Assembly (NCBI GenBank): GCA_032358255.1
Contig: JAULBX010030817.1
Span: 1 to 64,000 of the forward strand
Reading direction: 5' to 3'
From: Heterotrichella gracilis
Lineage: Eukaryota > Sar > Xanthophyceae > Tribonematales > Xanthonemataceae
Length of the DNA: 64,000 nucleotides
Shown: one piece after another, positions 1 through 16,826 of the stretch
Layout: every line of letters begins with the position of its first letter
How positions within the stretch are numbered: position 1 is the first letter of the stretch
Program-made: the position numbers and the translations under genes
Notes under the pieces: generated by a model
Told to the model about the DNA's origin: nothing
Database searches by the model: none
What the model saw: only the letters and a program-made list of their open reading frames with translations

Positions 1-42
1 AAACCCTAAACCCTAAACCCTAAACCCTAAACCCTAAACCCT
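1..42. repeat. Telomeric repeat array (CCCTAAA)6
   Basis: Six perfect tandem AAACCCT units start at base 1 and end abruptly at an AT-rich stretch. Written on this strand, the C-rich unit at the left edge is the orientation expected for a left chromosome end, the G-rich TTTAGGG strand running outward. This is the plant-type telomere unit. The array is probably truncated by assembly or window choice. An interstitial block is possible but unlikely at the very edge. Confidence 0.9.
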
Positions 43-3000
43 ATTTATATACAATACATATGGCATAGTATGTATTACATATAGACTATATATACACCAA
101 GTGCGCCCTGGTCTTCCAAAGCATTAGTACCTTCTGTCACGTACATGCAGCATTGGTGCCAACACGCAGGCCTGCATACGTATGCAGGCACATATAGGAA
201 GCTAGCAGCGCAACAACATGTCGTGCCGCAGGGCAGCCATATGTATATAGGCAATTATGGATCCACCAATCAATGTTTGCTCTTCCCAGCAGGCGCGCAA
301 CTTGCATCAAGGCTGATTTCAATATTACTTCAGCTGTGACATGGCCTTTAATCATACCAAACCCAATTTGGCTGACAACCGCCATGCACTTGTTGTCACT
401 GCAAATTCTGTTGCACGATGTCCAGCTACCGTAGCACGATGCTGAGCGCTCAAGTTGACGCCTCCTTCCGCCACCTCCCGCTATAGAGCCATTGTGCTTG
501 CATTTGCAGCCTGTCCCACAATGCTTGCGGGCTGTCCAGTGCTGGGCGCACATCAAGGTGCAACGCCACAGGTGATCCTGGCAGGGGGCTTGCGTTGTAG
601 AAGTCGATCACATACCTGTATTGATTACGTACAGCATGGCTTGATAATTTGCTGGTAAGGATGAATAGAAGAGACAGGGAATGACTTCCGCGGAATGAGG
701 AGGCACAAGCACAAGCCAAAACACCCATATTACGGTGGCTAAGCACGCATACAAAGAAGCACTGCATACACAGGTGGCATTGGGTGGGAGGATTGCCAAT
801 GCAAGCCATGTGACCCACCTGACCTCCTGCCCACACCGATCAACTACCCAGTCATGGCGGTCAAATGGCAATTTGTATCCCAGCACGTTGAGCAGCCTGG
901 CTTTGGGCGAGAAGTCAGTGGGCCTGCCTAAGAAGCGCAACAACCGTGGCGGGCACTGGAACCCATGAAGCTCCTCCCACCTGATGCCAAACAGAGGAAG
1001 TGCTCACAACTGACAGGAGCACAGTGATGCAAATGCTGCAAAGATATGCCATTTGTGAGGTAATTGGGCTCCCTGACATGCAATCAATCATGTGTAGAAA
1101 GTGCCACTTGCAACATTCTGGGCATACACAATAGAAAGCGTTATCCCTATCATAAATTGCTGATAGTGGTGGGCAACCGGAATATCTATCCCACCGCACC
1201 AAAAAGTAGTGCTGATCTGCGGGTAGGCATAAAACAATCTAGATGGCACCCCAAAACTTCAACCAGGGACTCACCTTAGCACTTCCCTCCATGCTCGTTC
1301 ATTTACTGCATTGTGGATTCGCACGACAGTTGGCATGTCATCAGCGGCTGGCTGCCACCCCTTGCGGCGCATGGCATTGTAGAACATCTGCTCGGAGGGG
1401 TACTGCCATGTTCCACCACTGGAAGACTGGTGGTCAGGCAAGTCATTGCTTGCTGCACATGGAACATGAACCCCGTCAGGCGTATACCACGGCTGTTCAG
1501 CTGCAGACAAATGTTGCAGTTGCGCACACCAAAATACACCGATCAAAAGACATTCGATCAAATGGTCCCTTGCTGAACAATGCCCACCTGTGGGAATGCT
1601 CGAGGACACTCGGTGTGTTGACAAGGGCTGTTCCTGCTCAGAGGATGGATTGTTGGGAGTATGGGGTATGTTATTGAGCGGGTTTGAAGGTGTGTCTCGA
1701 GCCGGGCAGCCTGGTGCGGTCAGCAGCATTGAGGTAAAAAGGCGGACAATTGCTGTTGTTTGCAAGTCGAGTTATGAACAGGAACAGGTGATCACAGGTA
1801 GTGGCAAAAACGTTCCCCATCCTGCACTTTTCTCAGAGGTAGTGGCAAAAACCCGGGACATCAAATCTCTGGAAAGACGTATGCAATAACAAAATATACC
1901 AAACGTAGCTGCCCAGCAAGCCTGTGGAACTTACTTCCAAGAAAGTCCCGAGCTGTTTGCTTGTCACCTGCACCACACCCCAACATACATAGCTCAGGGC
2001 AACAATGGTAGTGAGCTTGGCATAGCGTTTGAACCATCATGTACTTAATGTATGCACCTAAATGGACACTGCCAATGAGTACCTGGGTTTTGGCTGTACT
2101 GGCCGGCAAGGAACCAGGTTGTCACCATTGCCCCACTCCTTGGACATACATACCTTGTGTGCATGGTGGTGCCGTGCTAGCAGTAGAAGCTGCTTTGACA
2201 AATAGGTTCTGCGCACGGGAGGGGTCTGTTCCACCGCCCGACATTGAGCCCTTGTGCGCCCTTGCCTGTAGCAGTGTGCGTCTGGCTATTGGTACCTGCA
2301 AAGGTAACCAAGGAGACCCCGTGGAAAATGTCAGCACAAAAACGCATAGCCACAAGCACGTGTGAACTACCAAGGCATTCCTGACCGGTTGATTGTGGCC
2401 TGTGTGAAATAAAGCCCGGCTTGAGTTGCAGCCGGCACCTTGGGCCTCTCACAGTGGTGCAACACTGTGCATGCACTGACTCTATTATGCATGCATATGT
2501 ACAAGTGACTGCACCCTGCATATATGCACGCGGGAGTGCCAGCAGCGCTTGCGAGGTTTTAAGGACTGCTAACTTGAGTACCTGGCAATAGCTTTAGGCT
2601 GTCGCGCACAGTCCCCGAGTACAATGTCTCCAATGCCACAGTTTGACACAATGCATGCATTCATTGAGCAGCAAATCTTCAGAAAGAGTTCCAAAGTAAG
2701 CTACGCCAAAACCCACACCTCTTGACGGTGTTATTGCACGCCAGCGTGCCTGGTTTTGGGCGCTGCTCAAGTATAACTAATATAAAGACAGTTGAGTTGG
2801 GACCAGGTGGTCATGACCGGTCAGGTGAGTTCGGCATGTGTATTTGTTCGTTCTCACGGACAACTTGACAACACAAAGGGGCCAGGCTAACTAGGTATGC
2901 ATTTTGTAGGTGTACAGTTTGTACATACCTACCTCAACCGCCTAGGCGCGCCTTACTGGTACTTATCGGAGTGTTGTTTGCCATCGAAGCTGTGACCACG

Positions 3001-3685
3001 GCTTTTTCGAAAGCTTTTTGGTGGCTGCCTAGGACACGAAAAGCCTGCACTGCAAATACAGGTGTCACCACGGTTACTTGTACCGTCTCCCTGCTGTGCT
3101 GTCCAGGGGGAAGCACGCCATCGCCGAACATCAGGTTTGTTTGCTCAGAAGTGTATGAGGATTGACATGCATGCATAGAGGCAGAGGACACACGTTCAAA
3201 CCCAGAGAGCACGTGCTAAATTGTGCACCTGTAAGGCACTCGTTTGTTGCATCAAGTATATTTGCAGCTGGGCTTTGCAGATTTGTGTCCATTGAGTTGC
3301 TGAGGGGTGTGCCCAGTTTGCAGTAACACGACCAGCATATGGTAGAAAACTGACCGTCCAACGAGCAGTGAAACCTTCTGTTGCACAAGCACCTATTAGC
3401 GTGTTTCTTTTAAAAATAGGCGGCGTAAGCGGCACATGTTCCCTTGAGAAGGTTTGCACGTCTGCTCCTCGCACCAGGTCAGCAACACCTCTGCTGTGCA
3501 CACCACGCACACCTTTGCTTCCTGGCAGACTGCACAAAGCTTACCACTGTGCACTTGTTTGTATGTACCCACAGTAAAGCCTGCTGTCTTAATATAAACC
3601 ACGTCAAACCAAGTCCGCCTACTGCAGCACTCCACAGACGGGCCCTGCACCAGCTGCCTACACAAGAGGGCTGCGTGGCAGAGTC
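43..3685. other. Subtelomeric region without a recognisable gene
   Basis: About 3.6 kb separate the telomere from the first exon of the ArsA gene. Open frames of up to 140 codons exist on both strands but lack family motifs, splice-site logic or consistent length, and I take them as chance. The stretch holds several TGCATGCA palindromes (near 2462, 2487, 2652 and 3169), a repeated GGTAGTGGCAAAAAC word near 1797 and 1840, and two weakly similar inverted segments near 1675-1860 and 3020-3215. No tRNA or rRNA is seen. Confidence 0.6.
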
Positions 3686-8363
<4,678 letters not shown>

Positions 8364-8471
8364 GGTCACTTGTTGAATAAGGGCGAGGCTCTTACTGTGT
8401 TGTCCTCTAATAGACTACAACGAGACATTGCATGTGGGACCTCAAGAGGGCATTCTCAGTGAGCGCACGCA

Positions 8472-8476
8472 TGTAA
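8472..8476 (+). terminator. Candidate TGTAA poly(A) signal of the ArsA gene
   Basis: TGTAA, the usual chlorophyte polyadenylation word, occurs about 110 bases after the ArsA stop codon. A second copy lies near 8519. Position and word only; no transcript evidence. Confidence 0.4.
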
Positions 8477-8713
8477 CATGATGATGCGTGCATTGATGGG
8501 ATCCCTGGGGCATTTATCTGTAAAGCAACGTAACATAATAAATATTCTGCCCTGGTGGGGTCCAGCCTGGACACTGAGTGACGGTCCCTACCTTAGAGTC
8601 TGCAGACTGAGCCTTTGGACATATTATGTGTCATTAACACAACTGCACTTCGTGATTATCTGCTCAGCATAGGCTGTGCCAGGCTATGCAACACTATCGA
8701 TTCGATCCATGCG

Positions 8714-8830
8714 TGCCATCATAAAGAAAGAAAGAAACAAACAAACGCCCCCTTACATGTGCATCAATGGAGTCTGAAGATGCACATGTAAGGGGGCGTT
8801 TGTTTGTTTCTTTCTTTCTTTATGATGGCA
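8714..8830. repeat. Perfect 52-bp inverted repeat (foldback hairpin)
   Basis: Arms 8714-8765 and 8779-8830 are exact reverse complements over 52 bases, separated by a 13-base loop at 8766-8778. Each arm begins TGCCATCATAAAG, contains GAAA and AAAC microsatellite-like runs, and ends CTTACATGTGCATC. It lies 350 bases beyond the ArsA stop codon. It could be a small foldback transposable element or a hairpin-RNA locus. The lack of any mismatch means it is young, or corrected between its arms. Confidence 0.9.
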
Positions 8831-9477
8831 GACTCAGCCTGGGTGAGCCTCAAGAGCCTGCCAGTGGCTAAGCCTTGAAGTCAGTATGGTTACCATGATG
8901 CAACTTGCGCAAGGCTTGGCATCTAGATCCTGGTTTAAAACTAGGCTACCAGCCGAGCTCTGAGTCATGCTGATCAGCGTTGTATTCAATATTTGGCAAA
9001 GTTAAACATTGAAATCAAGATTCGTTCGGTATATACGTTGACAACGTCCTGAATGACAAAACATAATTATATGCTGAAATGGATACATTTATATACATGT
9101 CACTTATCAACTATTGAAAAATAATGGTGATTGAACTCAGCCTCTGGGTATTGCAATATTATACCAAGTTAGGTATGATAGTGCATGTCGTGTACATATG
9201 GGATTAACCCCAACATTAATGCCGTTGCGACAGTAGTGCTGCAGAGGGGCCTGCAGGGCAGGGGACAACCCTGCAAAATCTCATGCATGCCAGGCGGACC
9301 CAACTGACATCAAACTTGTCCACGCTGGGAAATGCGTACAAGTTGCGCCACATTACTAGTTCCCGAGCAACAACGGTGGACAAATTGAGAGAAATTGCAA
9401 ACGAGCTGCTGTGGACAGTGTTATCCCCATGGCAACCTCACCCACATGAGCCCACATGCCGCTGCAACATTGTGCTG
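8831..9477. other. Convergent intergenic spacer, no gene seen
   Basis: AT-rich spacer between the ArsA 3' side and the carrier gene on the opposite strand. It contains GATATTGC- and ATTCAATATT-like words but no supported gene. Confidence 0.6.
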
Positions 9478-10853
9478 TCAGCTGCTCTGCTGCTGCCCCT
9501 CGCCTTCGCCACCCGCAATGCCCTGCGCCCCAGGCCTCTGCCTGTGTTTGAGCCACTCGCCCAGTTGGGTGACACGTGGCACCAGCTCTTCATACAGCGC
9601 CCACACCAAAGCTGTCTGCAGCGTCCGCTTCACCACCCGTGGAGTGGCACCAGTGAGCAGCACCCGAGGGCCGTGGCGGCTGAGGGAGGCTGCCAGCTGA
9701 CGCACGCTCCCGCTGCTGGAGGGGGAGGCCAGCTGGAGCTGCACACGTGTGCGCGCCACGTCAGCAGGCTGCGTCACGATGGTGGCCACTGCTGCTGCCA
9801 CGCTGCCCGCCGCCAGATTGATGGCCAGCTGCGGGCGATCTGGCGCCTGGAACGACTCCTAGGACAATGCAATATGCCGGGTCAGATTGGATTGATGGCA
9901 GACACATGTTGATGGTAGGCGTCTCCCATTGGCTGTGATGTGCAGCCAAATGGCATGCACGCTGCTTGGCCCTGGCATGGTCATTATATGCATCTGCATG
10001 CAACCACGTACAACGGCAAGGAAGCATATTTACAAGGGGGATGCGCACCTGCAGGCGTGTGTATAGCATGTAGTAGATGGCAGAGAAGGGTGCATTGCTC
10101 AGCACCGTGGGTCCCACGCCCCTGAACAGCCCCCGCACACCCTCCTGGCGCGCGATGCTGCTCAAAGCATGCGCAACGTTTCGGTACGTTGGAACCTGCA
10201 CCGCCCCCGGTCCATGTCCGCTGTACTCCATGCGTGTTTTTACCACCGTGATGGGGCACAGCACAGCAGCGGCCAGCGCGCGTGACAAGCCGCCTGCCAA
10301 TGCTAGAGCAAAGCAGAGACAGCAGTTAGGGAACGCCACAAAAACGAGGATGCGGTGGCAAGGGCAGGAGTGCACCATGCAAAGTTGCAGCAGGCAAACT
10401 GTTTTTTGAGTGACGTTTGTGTACGCCCACTGACTCCTCTCACCCACCTGCATTGCCTGCTGAGAGCCTATACTTGCCGTCCGGCCCCTCCCGCATGAGT
10501 GCATTCCTGAATGACTCAATAAGCACAAAGTGCATTCCCGCGCCACAGCTGAGCCGCAGCACCGTGGGCGTGGTCCCGCGCCACAGCCCCCGCACGCCAC
10601 CCTCCTGCAGCAATGTCCGCAGAGCCTGTAGGGAGTTGGCAAACACCCCACGTGAAGCGTCCGCCTGCATGCGTGTCCGCACCACATCCAGAGGCTGCAC
10701 ACAGGCGCTGATCAGCGCCCCGGACATCGCGCCGGACACCATGGATGCAATCTTGGACCGCTGTGGCTCTCGCCTGGCAGGTGTTGGTACCACCTCAGCA
10801 ACCCTGGCGTCCACATTCTGTGTTACACTCTCCCCTCTTCCTGTCCCTACCAT
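9478..10853 (-). CDS. Mitochondrial carrier (SLC25), SLC25A38/Hem25-like
   Basis: Inner-membrane solute carrier of mitochondria. Exons on the minus strand: 10853-10448, 10302-10049, 9858-9478, giving 346 aa, all GT-AG with agreeing phases. Three about 100-residue repeats are visible, each with the carrier signature on its first helix: QPLDVVRTRMQ, CPITVVKTRM and QPADVARTRVQ. The second repeat reads GVRGLFRGVGPTVLSNAPFS, close to the glycine importer needed for heme synthesis (SLC25A38 in animals, Hem25 in yeast). The family is clear. The glycine assignment is from remembered similarity and less sure. The start ATG gives a 30-residue polar leader before the first helix. C-terminal residues after the third repeat are Gln/Gly-rich. 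Confidence 0.82.
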
Positions 10854-11075
10854 CTACCTCACGGCTCCAGGTACCTATGCCGATGGGGGAGGGGGTTAGG
10901 GCAAATACCACAGTCAGTAGGGTTTACGATTTAGGCACACAGCAAAGGCAGCTGGGTGGCTGGCTCTTTGGGAATACAAATGCAAATGGGCCAGAAAATG
11001 CACCGTATCCTGTTGCCAATGCTCGACATAAACGATAACAGACGTGGTTATACACCCAACATGCGTGTGGGTCTC

Positions 11076-11090
11076 TTTAGGGTTTAGGGT
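11076..11090 (+). repeat. Interstitial telomere-like repeat (TTTAGGG)2
   Basis: Two consecutive TTTAGGG units followed by TACAC. A single unit with the same following TACAC occurs at 11947. These are degenerate traces, not a functional end. Confidence 0.6.
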
Positions 11091-11537
11091 ACACGATACC
11101 CAGTTGATGTTAAGGTACTCAAGACGCGTGTTGCGGAACTGAGGTCTCAGAAGCTGTCCAAAGCTTTGGCCTAAACAACTTTAAACTGTTCCAAGAATGT
11201 GTATTGCTCTGCAGTGGCCTGCCCAGTGTGCAGGTGACACACGGGGTGGGTACAGATTCCGCACACCAACCCCAGTGTCCATAACAGACACTGGAAACCA
11301 GACGCTTGTGCAGCTGCGTTTGAAGTCATGCATATAACAGTACAGTGCCTCTGGATGCGTTAGCTATGAAGCGTGTTGACACAGCTCGTACTGCTGGCCC
11401 CAGCCCCAATGCAGCTACTAAACTGAAGACGCCGAGAAACGTTCGTGTGGAAATAAAAAGAACACATAGTAAGGTACATATAAGTACAAGGCCCCCCCTT
11501 CATTGCCGTCCACCCAAGTACTACAAATACCAAGTAA

Positions 11538-11575
11538 GCACATTTATGCATGCATAGCACATTTATGCATGCATA
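11538..11575. repeat. 19-bp tandem duplication containing TGCATGCA
   Basis: The unit GCACATTTATGCATGCATA occurs twice head to tail without mismatch, and a third TGCATGCA follows at 11584. It lies about 700 bases upstream of the carrier start codon. Confidence 0.85.
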
Positions 11576-13166
11576 GCACTGTGATGCATGCATACGGCTT
11601 TTGCAGTTACGTGTACTGGACCGAGCAGTGTGCCATGCGCACCTGTTCTAAGGTGTCGCCATCAACCAACGTTACTCCTGCAGGATATATCCTGAGGTAA
11701 AGCTCCTTTGCAGAGCCCACAGGGCAGGCGCCGACAGCGACCTCGCCTAAGCGCTTGAAACCTGCTACACTGTTGTGTGGGTCCGGGTAGACACTGTCAC
11801 TGTACACCGTCCTAGCTGCCCGACGTCGTATCCAATCCTAGCGGACAGCTATTGCTCTGGACGAGAGTACTGGCAAGTCTAGGCTTCGTTAAGTTTGCTG
11901 TTGTCTATCCAGCCACGCCGCGGGCAGCCCTGGGCGGGCGCAGGGGTTTAGGGTACACTCGTGGCCGGCTGGGAGGGCCCTCCACGCACTTTACGTCACC
12001 CTAACCCAGGCGGAAGGCAGCGGAAGATGAACAACACGGCGCAGTGTGACAAAGCCTCTTATTCCTGTATGTTTGGAAAGTTTGCCATAACCTTGCCAAG
12101 TGTTTCCGTCGCTCCCACCCTGTGCTCCCACACCTTCATCAGCTGGGTTTCCACCAGGTACGAAACGTGTGCACGCACGATTTTGCACGCCACCGCCTCC
12201 TACCACTAACGCATGGGACACGAAACGTGCATCAGAGTTAGGAGTTCCTTTTCCCTCGTAGTTGCTGTGCAGAGGGGTTTGGGGTTTTGCATTTTGCTTG
12301 TCGCATGCATATGCCCACCACTAGTGTGTATGGCCAGTTGGTGCGCGTTAACCTAGCAGCCGCCGTACTCCTTACCGTTGTGCCTAAGCAACAGCTTCAC
12401 CACTTTTGCTGCTTGTAATACCCCGCGATAGCAGTGAGGCCTGCTGGGCTTGGTGGCAGTGGGCAGGGGAGGTAGGGTAACCACACCACGTGGACCCCAC
12501 ACGATGCTTGCGCGCAAAGAACGAGCTTCGCCCTGCGACACCTACTGTCTTGGATCGAGGATAGCTGGTGTTTATCTGCGTGTCTTGTGTTCCACTCTCT
12601 CCGTCTGGTCACTTTTTCCCCACTTCTGGCCATGACGTTGCCCGAGAGCGTGCGCGTGCGTGCTTGCTTGCGGACTTGTACACACACGAAAAGTACCCGG
12701 CTTTGCTTCGTTGCGCGCCAGTACTGCCCTTCACGTATCGAACCACAAAGGTTCTCGTTTAGTTCGGGTCACATAGCCGCCTGTCGGTTGGTATGATGTG
12801 CTAGCTGGCAGGTGAGCGCCAGCTTAGCGCTGCAAAGCTGTCGCCTGTGGTGACAGGACTTGCACTACTCAGGGCCCAGAAGGGGTCTTTACACCCTCCA
12901 GCTGATGCCACACGGCTCACAGCATAGCGACACCACACGTATGCCTGGGTATTTCATGCTTCTGCCTGGGGCCCTCTCGTAGTTCCTATCGCACTGGGTG
13001 CTGCTGCACCTACACACGCCTTGCCACCTCTGCTCTCTGAAACCATGTTGCACATACCCATCTTTGTCCACAACGCCCTGTGACCCTATCATGTGTTGTC
13101 CCCTACAGGTAGTATTGGTGCCTGTCCCGACTGCCACAAGCAGCCCTTGCCCGCCTCCCGCCCCCC

Positions 13167-16100
13167 ATGGAGCCCCACCAGACCAAGGCCAGTGGGCCCA
13201 CCGCCAACCCTTTTGCGTCCCTCCAGCCGCCTGGTGCCGCTTCTCGCCTTGCCCTGCCCCCAAATCCCCTGGACCCCATCACCGTCCTGGAGTGCAACGC
13301 AGCGGGAACAGCATGCAAGGAGTATGCGGCGCGCCACTCCCTGCCAAAGCTGCGCTTCAACCTCATAGACCTGGAGGTGGGCCACGCACACCCATAACAA
13401 ACACCTTCCCTCCCTTAGCCTCCTGCCCTCACAACCCTTCTGTGTGCCTTTCCCCTTTCACCTAACCTCCCCCCCCCCTCCTCCCCTCATCCTGCAGGAG
13501 CCCCCCAAGGCTGCCCAGCTGGAGTACCTGCGCCGCCCCTCCGCCCGCCTCCCTCGCGTGGCCTTCCTGGTCATCCAGGCGCCGCCCTTTGTGGGTGTGT
13601 ACGAGGCGCGCGTGTCGCTGGAGACGATGCCGCCAACGGTGCTGTCGTGGGTGGAGGTACGCTTCTGAACAAGGCATTGCTCAGCAGATGCCTGCACTCC
13701 CCCATGCCCAACCCTCTTGCCTCAGTGGGCACTTGCCACCCAACAACCCCACCCCCCTGCCCCCTGCCCCCTGCAGAAGCCCGGCGTGCAGCCCACCGTG
13801 ACCCCTGATGACTGCATGGACGCTGAGGCCATCATGAAGGAGGACCCGCAGATCCAGCAGCTGGTGCGCGAGCGCTATGGCATCACCGACATGTCAACGC
13901 TGGCCATAGACCCGTGGTACTCAGGGGAGAGATTCAGTGAGTGAAGGGTGGGAGTAGGGGGGATGGGCTGAGGGAGTGATATTTCATGCACTGTGGTGGG
14001 CTTGAGGAATTCTGTTGTGCCTGTGCACTGAAGTTGTATGTAATGCGTGCTGCGGGTTCTTCACCCACCTTACCCCTCAACCCCCTCACCGCAGTGTGGG
14101 AGACCAGCCGCGAAGGTCGTCTGTTCCAGGCCTTCCTGTACATGCGCACCGCCCCCGACGACAACTTCTACGCGCACCCCTTGGACCTGGTGGTGTTCAT
14201 GGACATCAACACGAGCAAGGTGCTGGGCTGGTGGTCGTATGATCGCCCAGCAAACGTGCCCAAGATGGCTGTCAACTACATGCCCAAGCTCATGACTCGC
14301 CCCTGGCGCACAGACCTCAAGCCGCTAAACGTAGTGCAGCCAGAGGGGCCGTCCTACCAGGTATGGCGCTGCCAGCCAGGTCCACCTGCCAGGGAGTTGG
14401 CAAGGGAAATCCAACCTCACCTGAGCTTCCTTGCCCTGTTCTTTGCCGTGAGACTGCCTCATCCACGCCACCCCACCTCGCCTCCCCTAGTCATCCTCCT
14501 CCTGTGCAGGTCCACGGCAATGACGTGTACTGGCAGAAGTGGCACATGCACGTGGGCTTCACTGCCAAGGAGGGCCTGGTCCTGCACAATGTGGCATACC
14601 AGGATGGGGACCGCAAGCGGCCAATCGCGCACCGCCTATCCACGGCAGAGGTCATCGTGCCATACGGTAAGGCCAGCCACCTGCTTGCATCAATGGCACC
14701 TGTGCGTGTGCCAGTCACCTGCCTGCATTCATGGCACCTGTGCATGCCCCATAACCAATCTGCCCCTTCTCTCACCAACTGCCTGGGGTGCACAGGCGAC
14801 CCCCGCCCCCCCTACACCCGCAAGTGTGCTTTTGATGCCGTTGACTACGGGCTGGGCATGAGTGCAAACCCGCTCAAGCTGGGATGCGACTGCCTGGGCC
14901 ACATCAAGTACTTTGATGGACTGTACATTGACAAGAACGGTGGGTGTGACAAGGCATCGCGCATCTCAACAGTCTGCATGTCAGCGGACCGCACATTGCA
15001 GCACCCTCCTGGTTTGTGCACCACATTGTGTGCCCACCCTCTCACATGTCCTCCCCTGCTACCCCCAGGCGAGGCGCAGGTGATTGACAACGCCATCTGC
15101 ATGCACGAGGAGGACTATGGCATCCTGTGGAAGCACTACGAGTACCGCACGGGCGAGGCGGAGGTGCGGCGCAGCAGGCGCCTGGTGCTGTCGTTCATCG
15201 CAACCATCGCAAACTACGAGTATGGGTTCTTCTGGTACTTCTACCAGGTGAGGAGAAGCACTGGCATGCACGCTTCCCATGCCCTTACATTGCCTCCCAC
15301 ACACCGCTTGCCTACTGCTAATGCCCATGCACATGTCCCCGCGTGTTGCGCTGCCCTGCCCCTGTGGGCTGGCTGTCACTACAACCCACCTCCCTCTGCA
15401 ACCATCTCCCAGGATGGTACCATCCAGCACGAGGTGAAGCTGACCGGCATCCTGTCAACCAATGTCCTGTCATGGGAGGAGGTGGACGCCGGCGGCAAGC
15501 CCAGCCATGGCAACCTGGTTGCGCCTGGCCTCAACGCGCAGCACCACCAGCACTTCTTCATGGTGCGACTGGACATGGCGGTGGATGACGCTCAGGGAGG
15601 CAAGGGGCTGGTGGTCACAGAGGTGAGGGGGAAGGGGACATGCTTGTGTTCATTAAACTTGGAACAGGGCCCAGCATCAGTTCGATATATGCATTGCAGT
15701 GCCCAAATCTTTGTGATCATTGCAGAATACAAGGGCCAGCATGCTCTCCCATATTGCATTGCACAATGCTGCTGCTATTGCACTGGCATGTTCTGTAAAG
15801 ACATGCATTGCATTACATCACACACACAAAAAAATGGTGACGGTCTGTTGCATCCATCCCCCTTCTTCACCTGCCTGACCCCACTGTGACCAGGTGAACT
15901 GCGAGGCCATGGAGGAGGGCCCTGACAATCCCTTCAACGTCGGCTTCTGCACCAAAGAAACCGAGCTGCGCACTGAGCACGAGGCGCAGCGCGGTGCAAA
16001 CCTCCAAACCTCGCGCTACTGGAAGATCAAGAACCCCAACGTCATCAACCCAAGGACAGGTGAGCTTGCACGCGAATGATTTGCGCAACACAAACCAGGA

Positions 16101-16826
16101 CCTGGATATCACCCCTCACTGGGTGACGTGCACCTTGATGCACCCTCTCCCAACCTCCTCCCAGCAGCCTCCATGGTTTGTGCGTAGGTGCGCCGGTTGC
16201 GTTCAAGCTGGTTGGCCTGAACAACCCCCCATTCTACGCTGGCGCCAAGAGCACCCACAAGATGCGTGGTCAGTTTGCCGCCACTCCCCTGTGGGTGACT
16301 GCTCACGCGGATGGCGAGCTGTACCCGGCAGGAGACTACCCCATGGACCCTGCGGTGGAGGTCCCTGGCCTGCCCCTGTGGACCCAGAAGGTAGGTGCCG
16401 ATACAGCAATCCAGCCCTGGGTCCATGTAGTGCATGTTGTACGAGGAGGGTTAATACTACCTGGAATGGTTCATAGTGATAACCCCCCTAATTGAATCGT
16501 ATGGGCTGCGGTGTCTGTGGCCATGAATCGGAGCTTGGCGTGCACCCCACCTCACCATCTCAACCCCCGGCTGAGTACCCTTTGTTGTCCTGCAGAACCG
16601 CCCTGTCAGCTACAACGACCCCGTCATCTGGTACAGCTTTGGGGTTACCCACATTGTGCGCCCCGAGGACTTTCCCGTCATGCCATGCGAGTACTGCAGT
16701 TTCATGCTCAAGCCAGTACACTTCTTTGAGGAGAACCCTGGCATAGACATTCCACCAGGTTCAAACCAGGCATCGCAGCTGCATGCCACCATGCCAGCCT
16801 GCTGCCCATCTACATCCAAGCTGTAA
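13167..16826 (+). CDS. Copper amine oxidase with peroxisomal SKL tail
   Basis: Primary-amine oxidase: oxidises amines to aldehydes, releasing ammonia and hydrogen peroxide. Exons: 13167-13376, 13498-13656, 13777-13936, 14095-14360, 14510-14666, 14796-14939, 15069-15247, 15413-15622, 15894-16059, 16188-16390, 16596-16826; 694 aa, the usual family length. The topaquinone precursor is the first Tyr of N-Y-E-Y (about residue 415). The catalytic-base Asp is in AFDAVDYGLG (about 331). Copper ligands are the two His of HQH (about 470 and 472) and a third near 637 in GVTHIVRPED. The last three residues are Ser-Lys-Leu, a type 1 peroxisomal targeting signal, and no signal peptide is seen, so the product should act in the peroxisome, where catalase can remove the peroxide. 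The stop codon itself lies in a TGTAA word. The start is the first ATG after a CAG acceptor and could be earlier. Confidence 0.95.

Larger units (their letters stand above)
10854..13166. other. Divergent intergenic region between carrier and amine oxidase
   Basis: A 2.3 kb head-to-head spacer that should hold both promoters. It contains interstitial telomere-like words at 11076-11090 and 11947-11953 and a 19-bp tandem duplication at 11538-11575. Open frames here carry no family motif, so none is called. A 5' untranslated exon of the amine oxidase may lie just before 13120, where a CAG acceptor occurs. Confidence 0.55.

Noticed and set aside
137-556. 139-codon open frame near the telomere
   Set aside because: Composition is unlike the confirmed proteins, with no domain and overlapping frames of similar length on the other strand.
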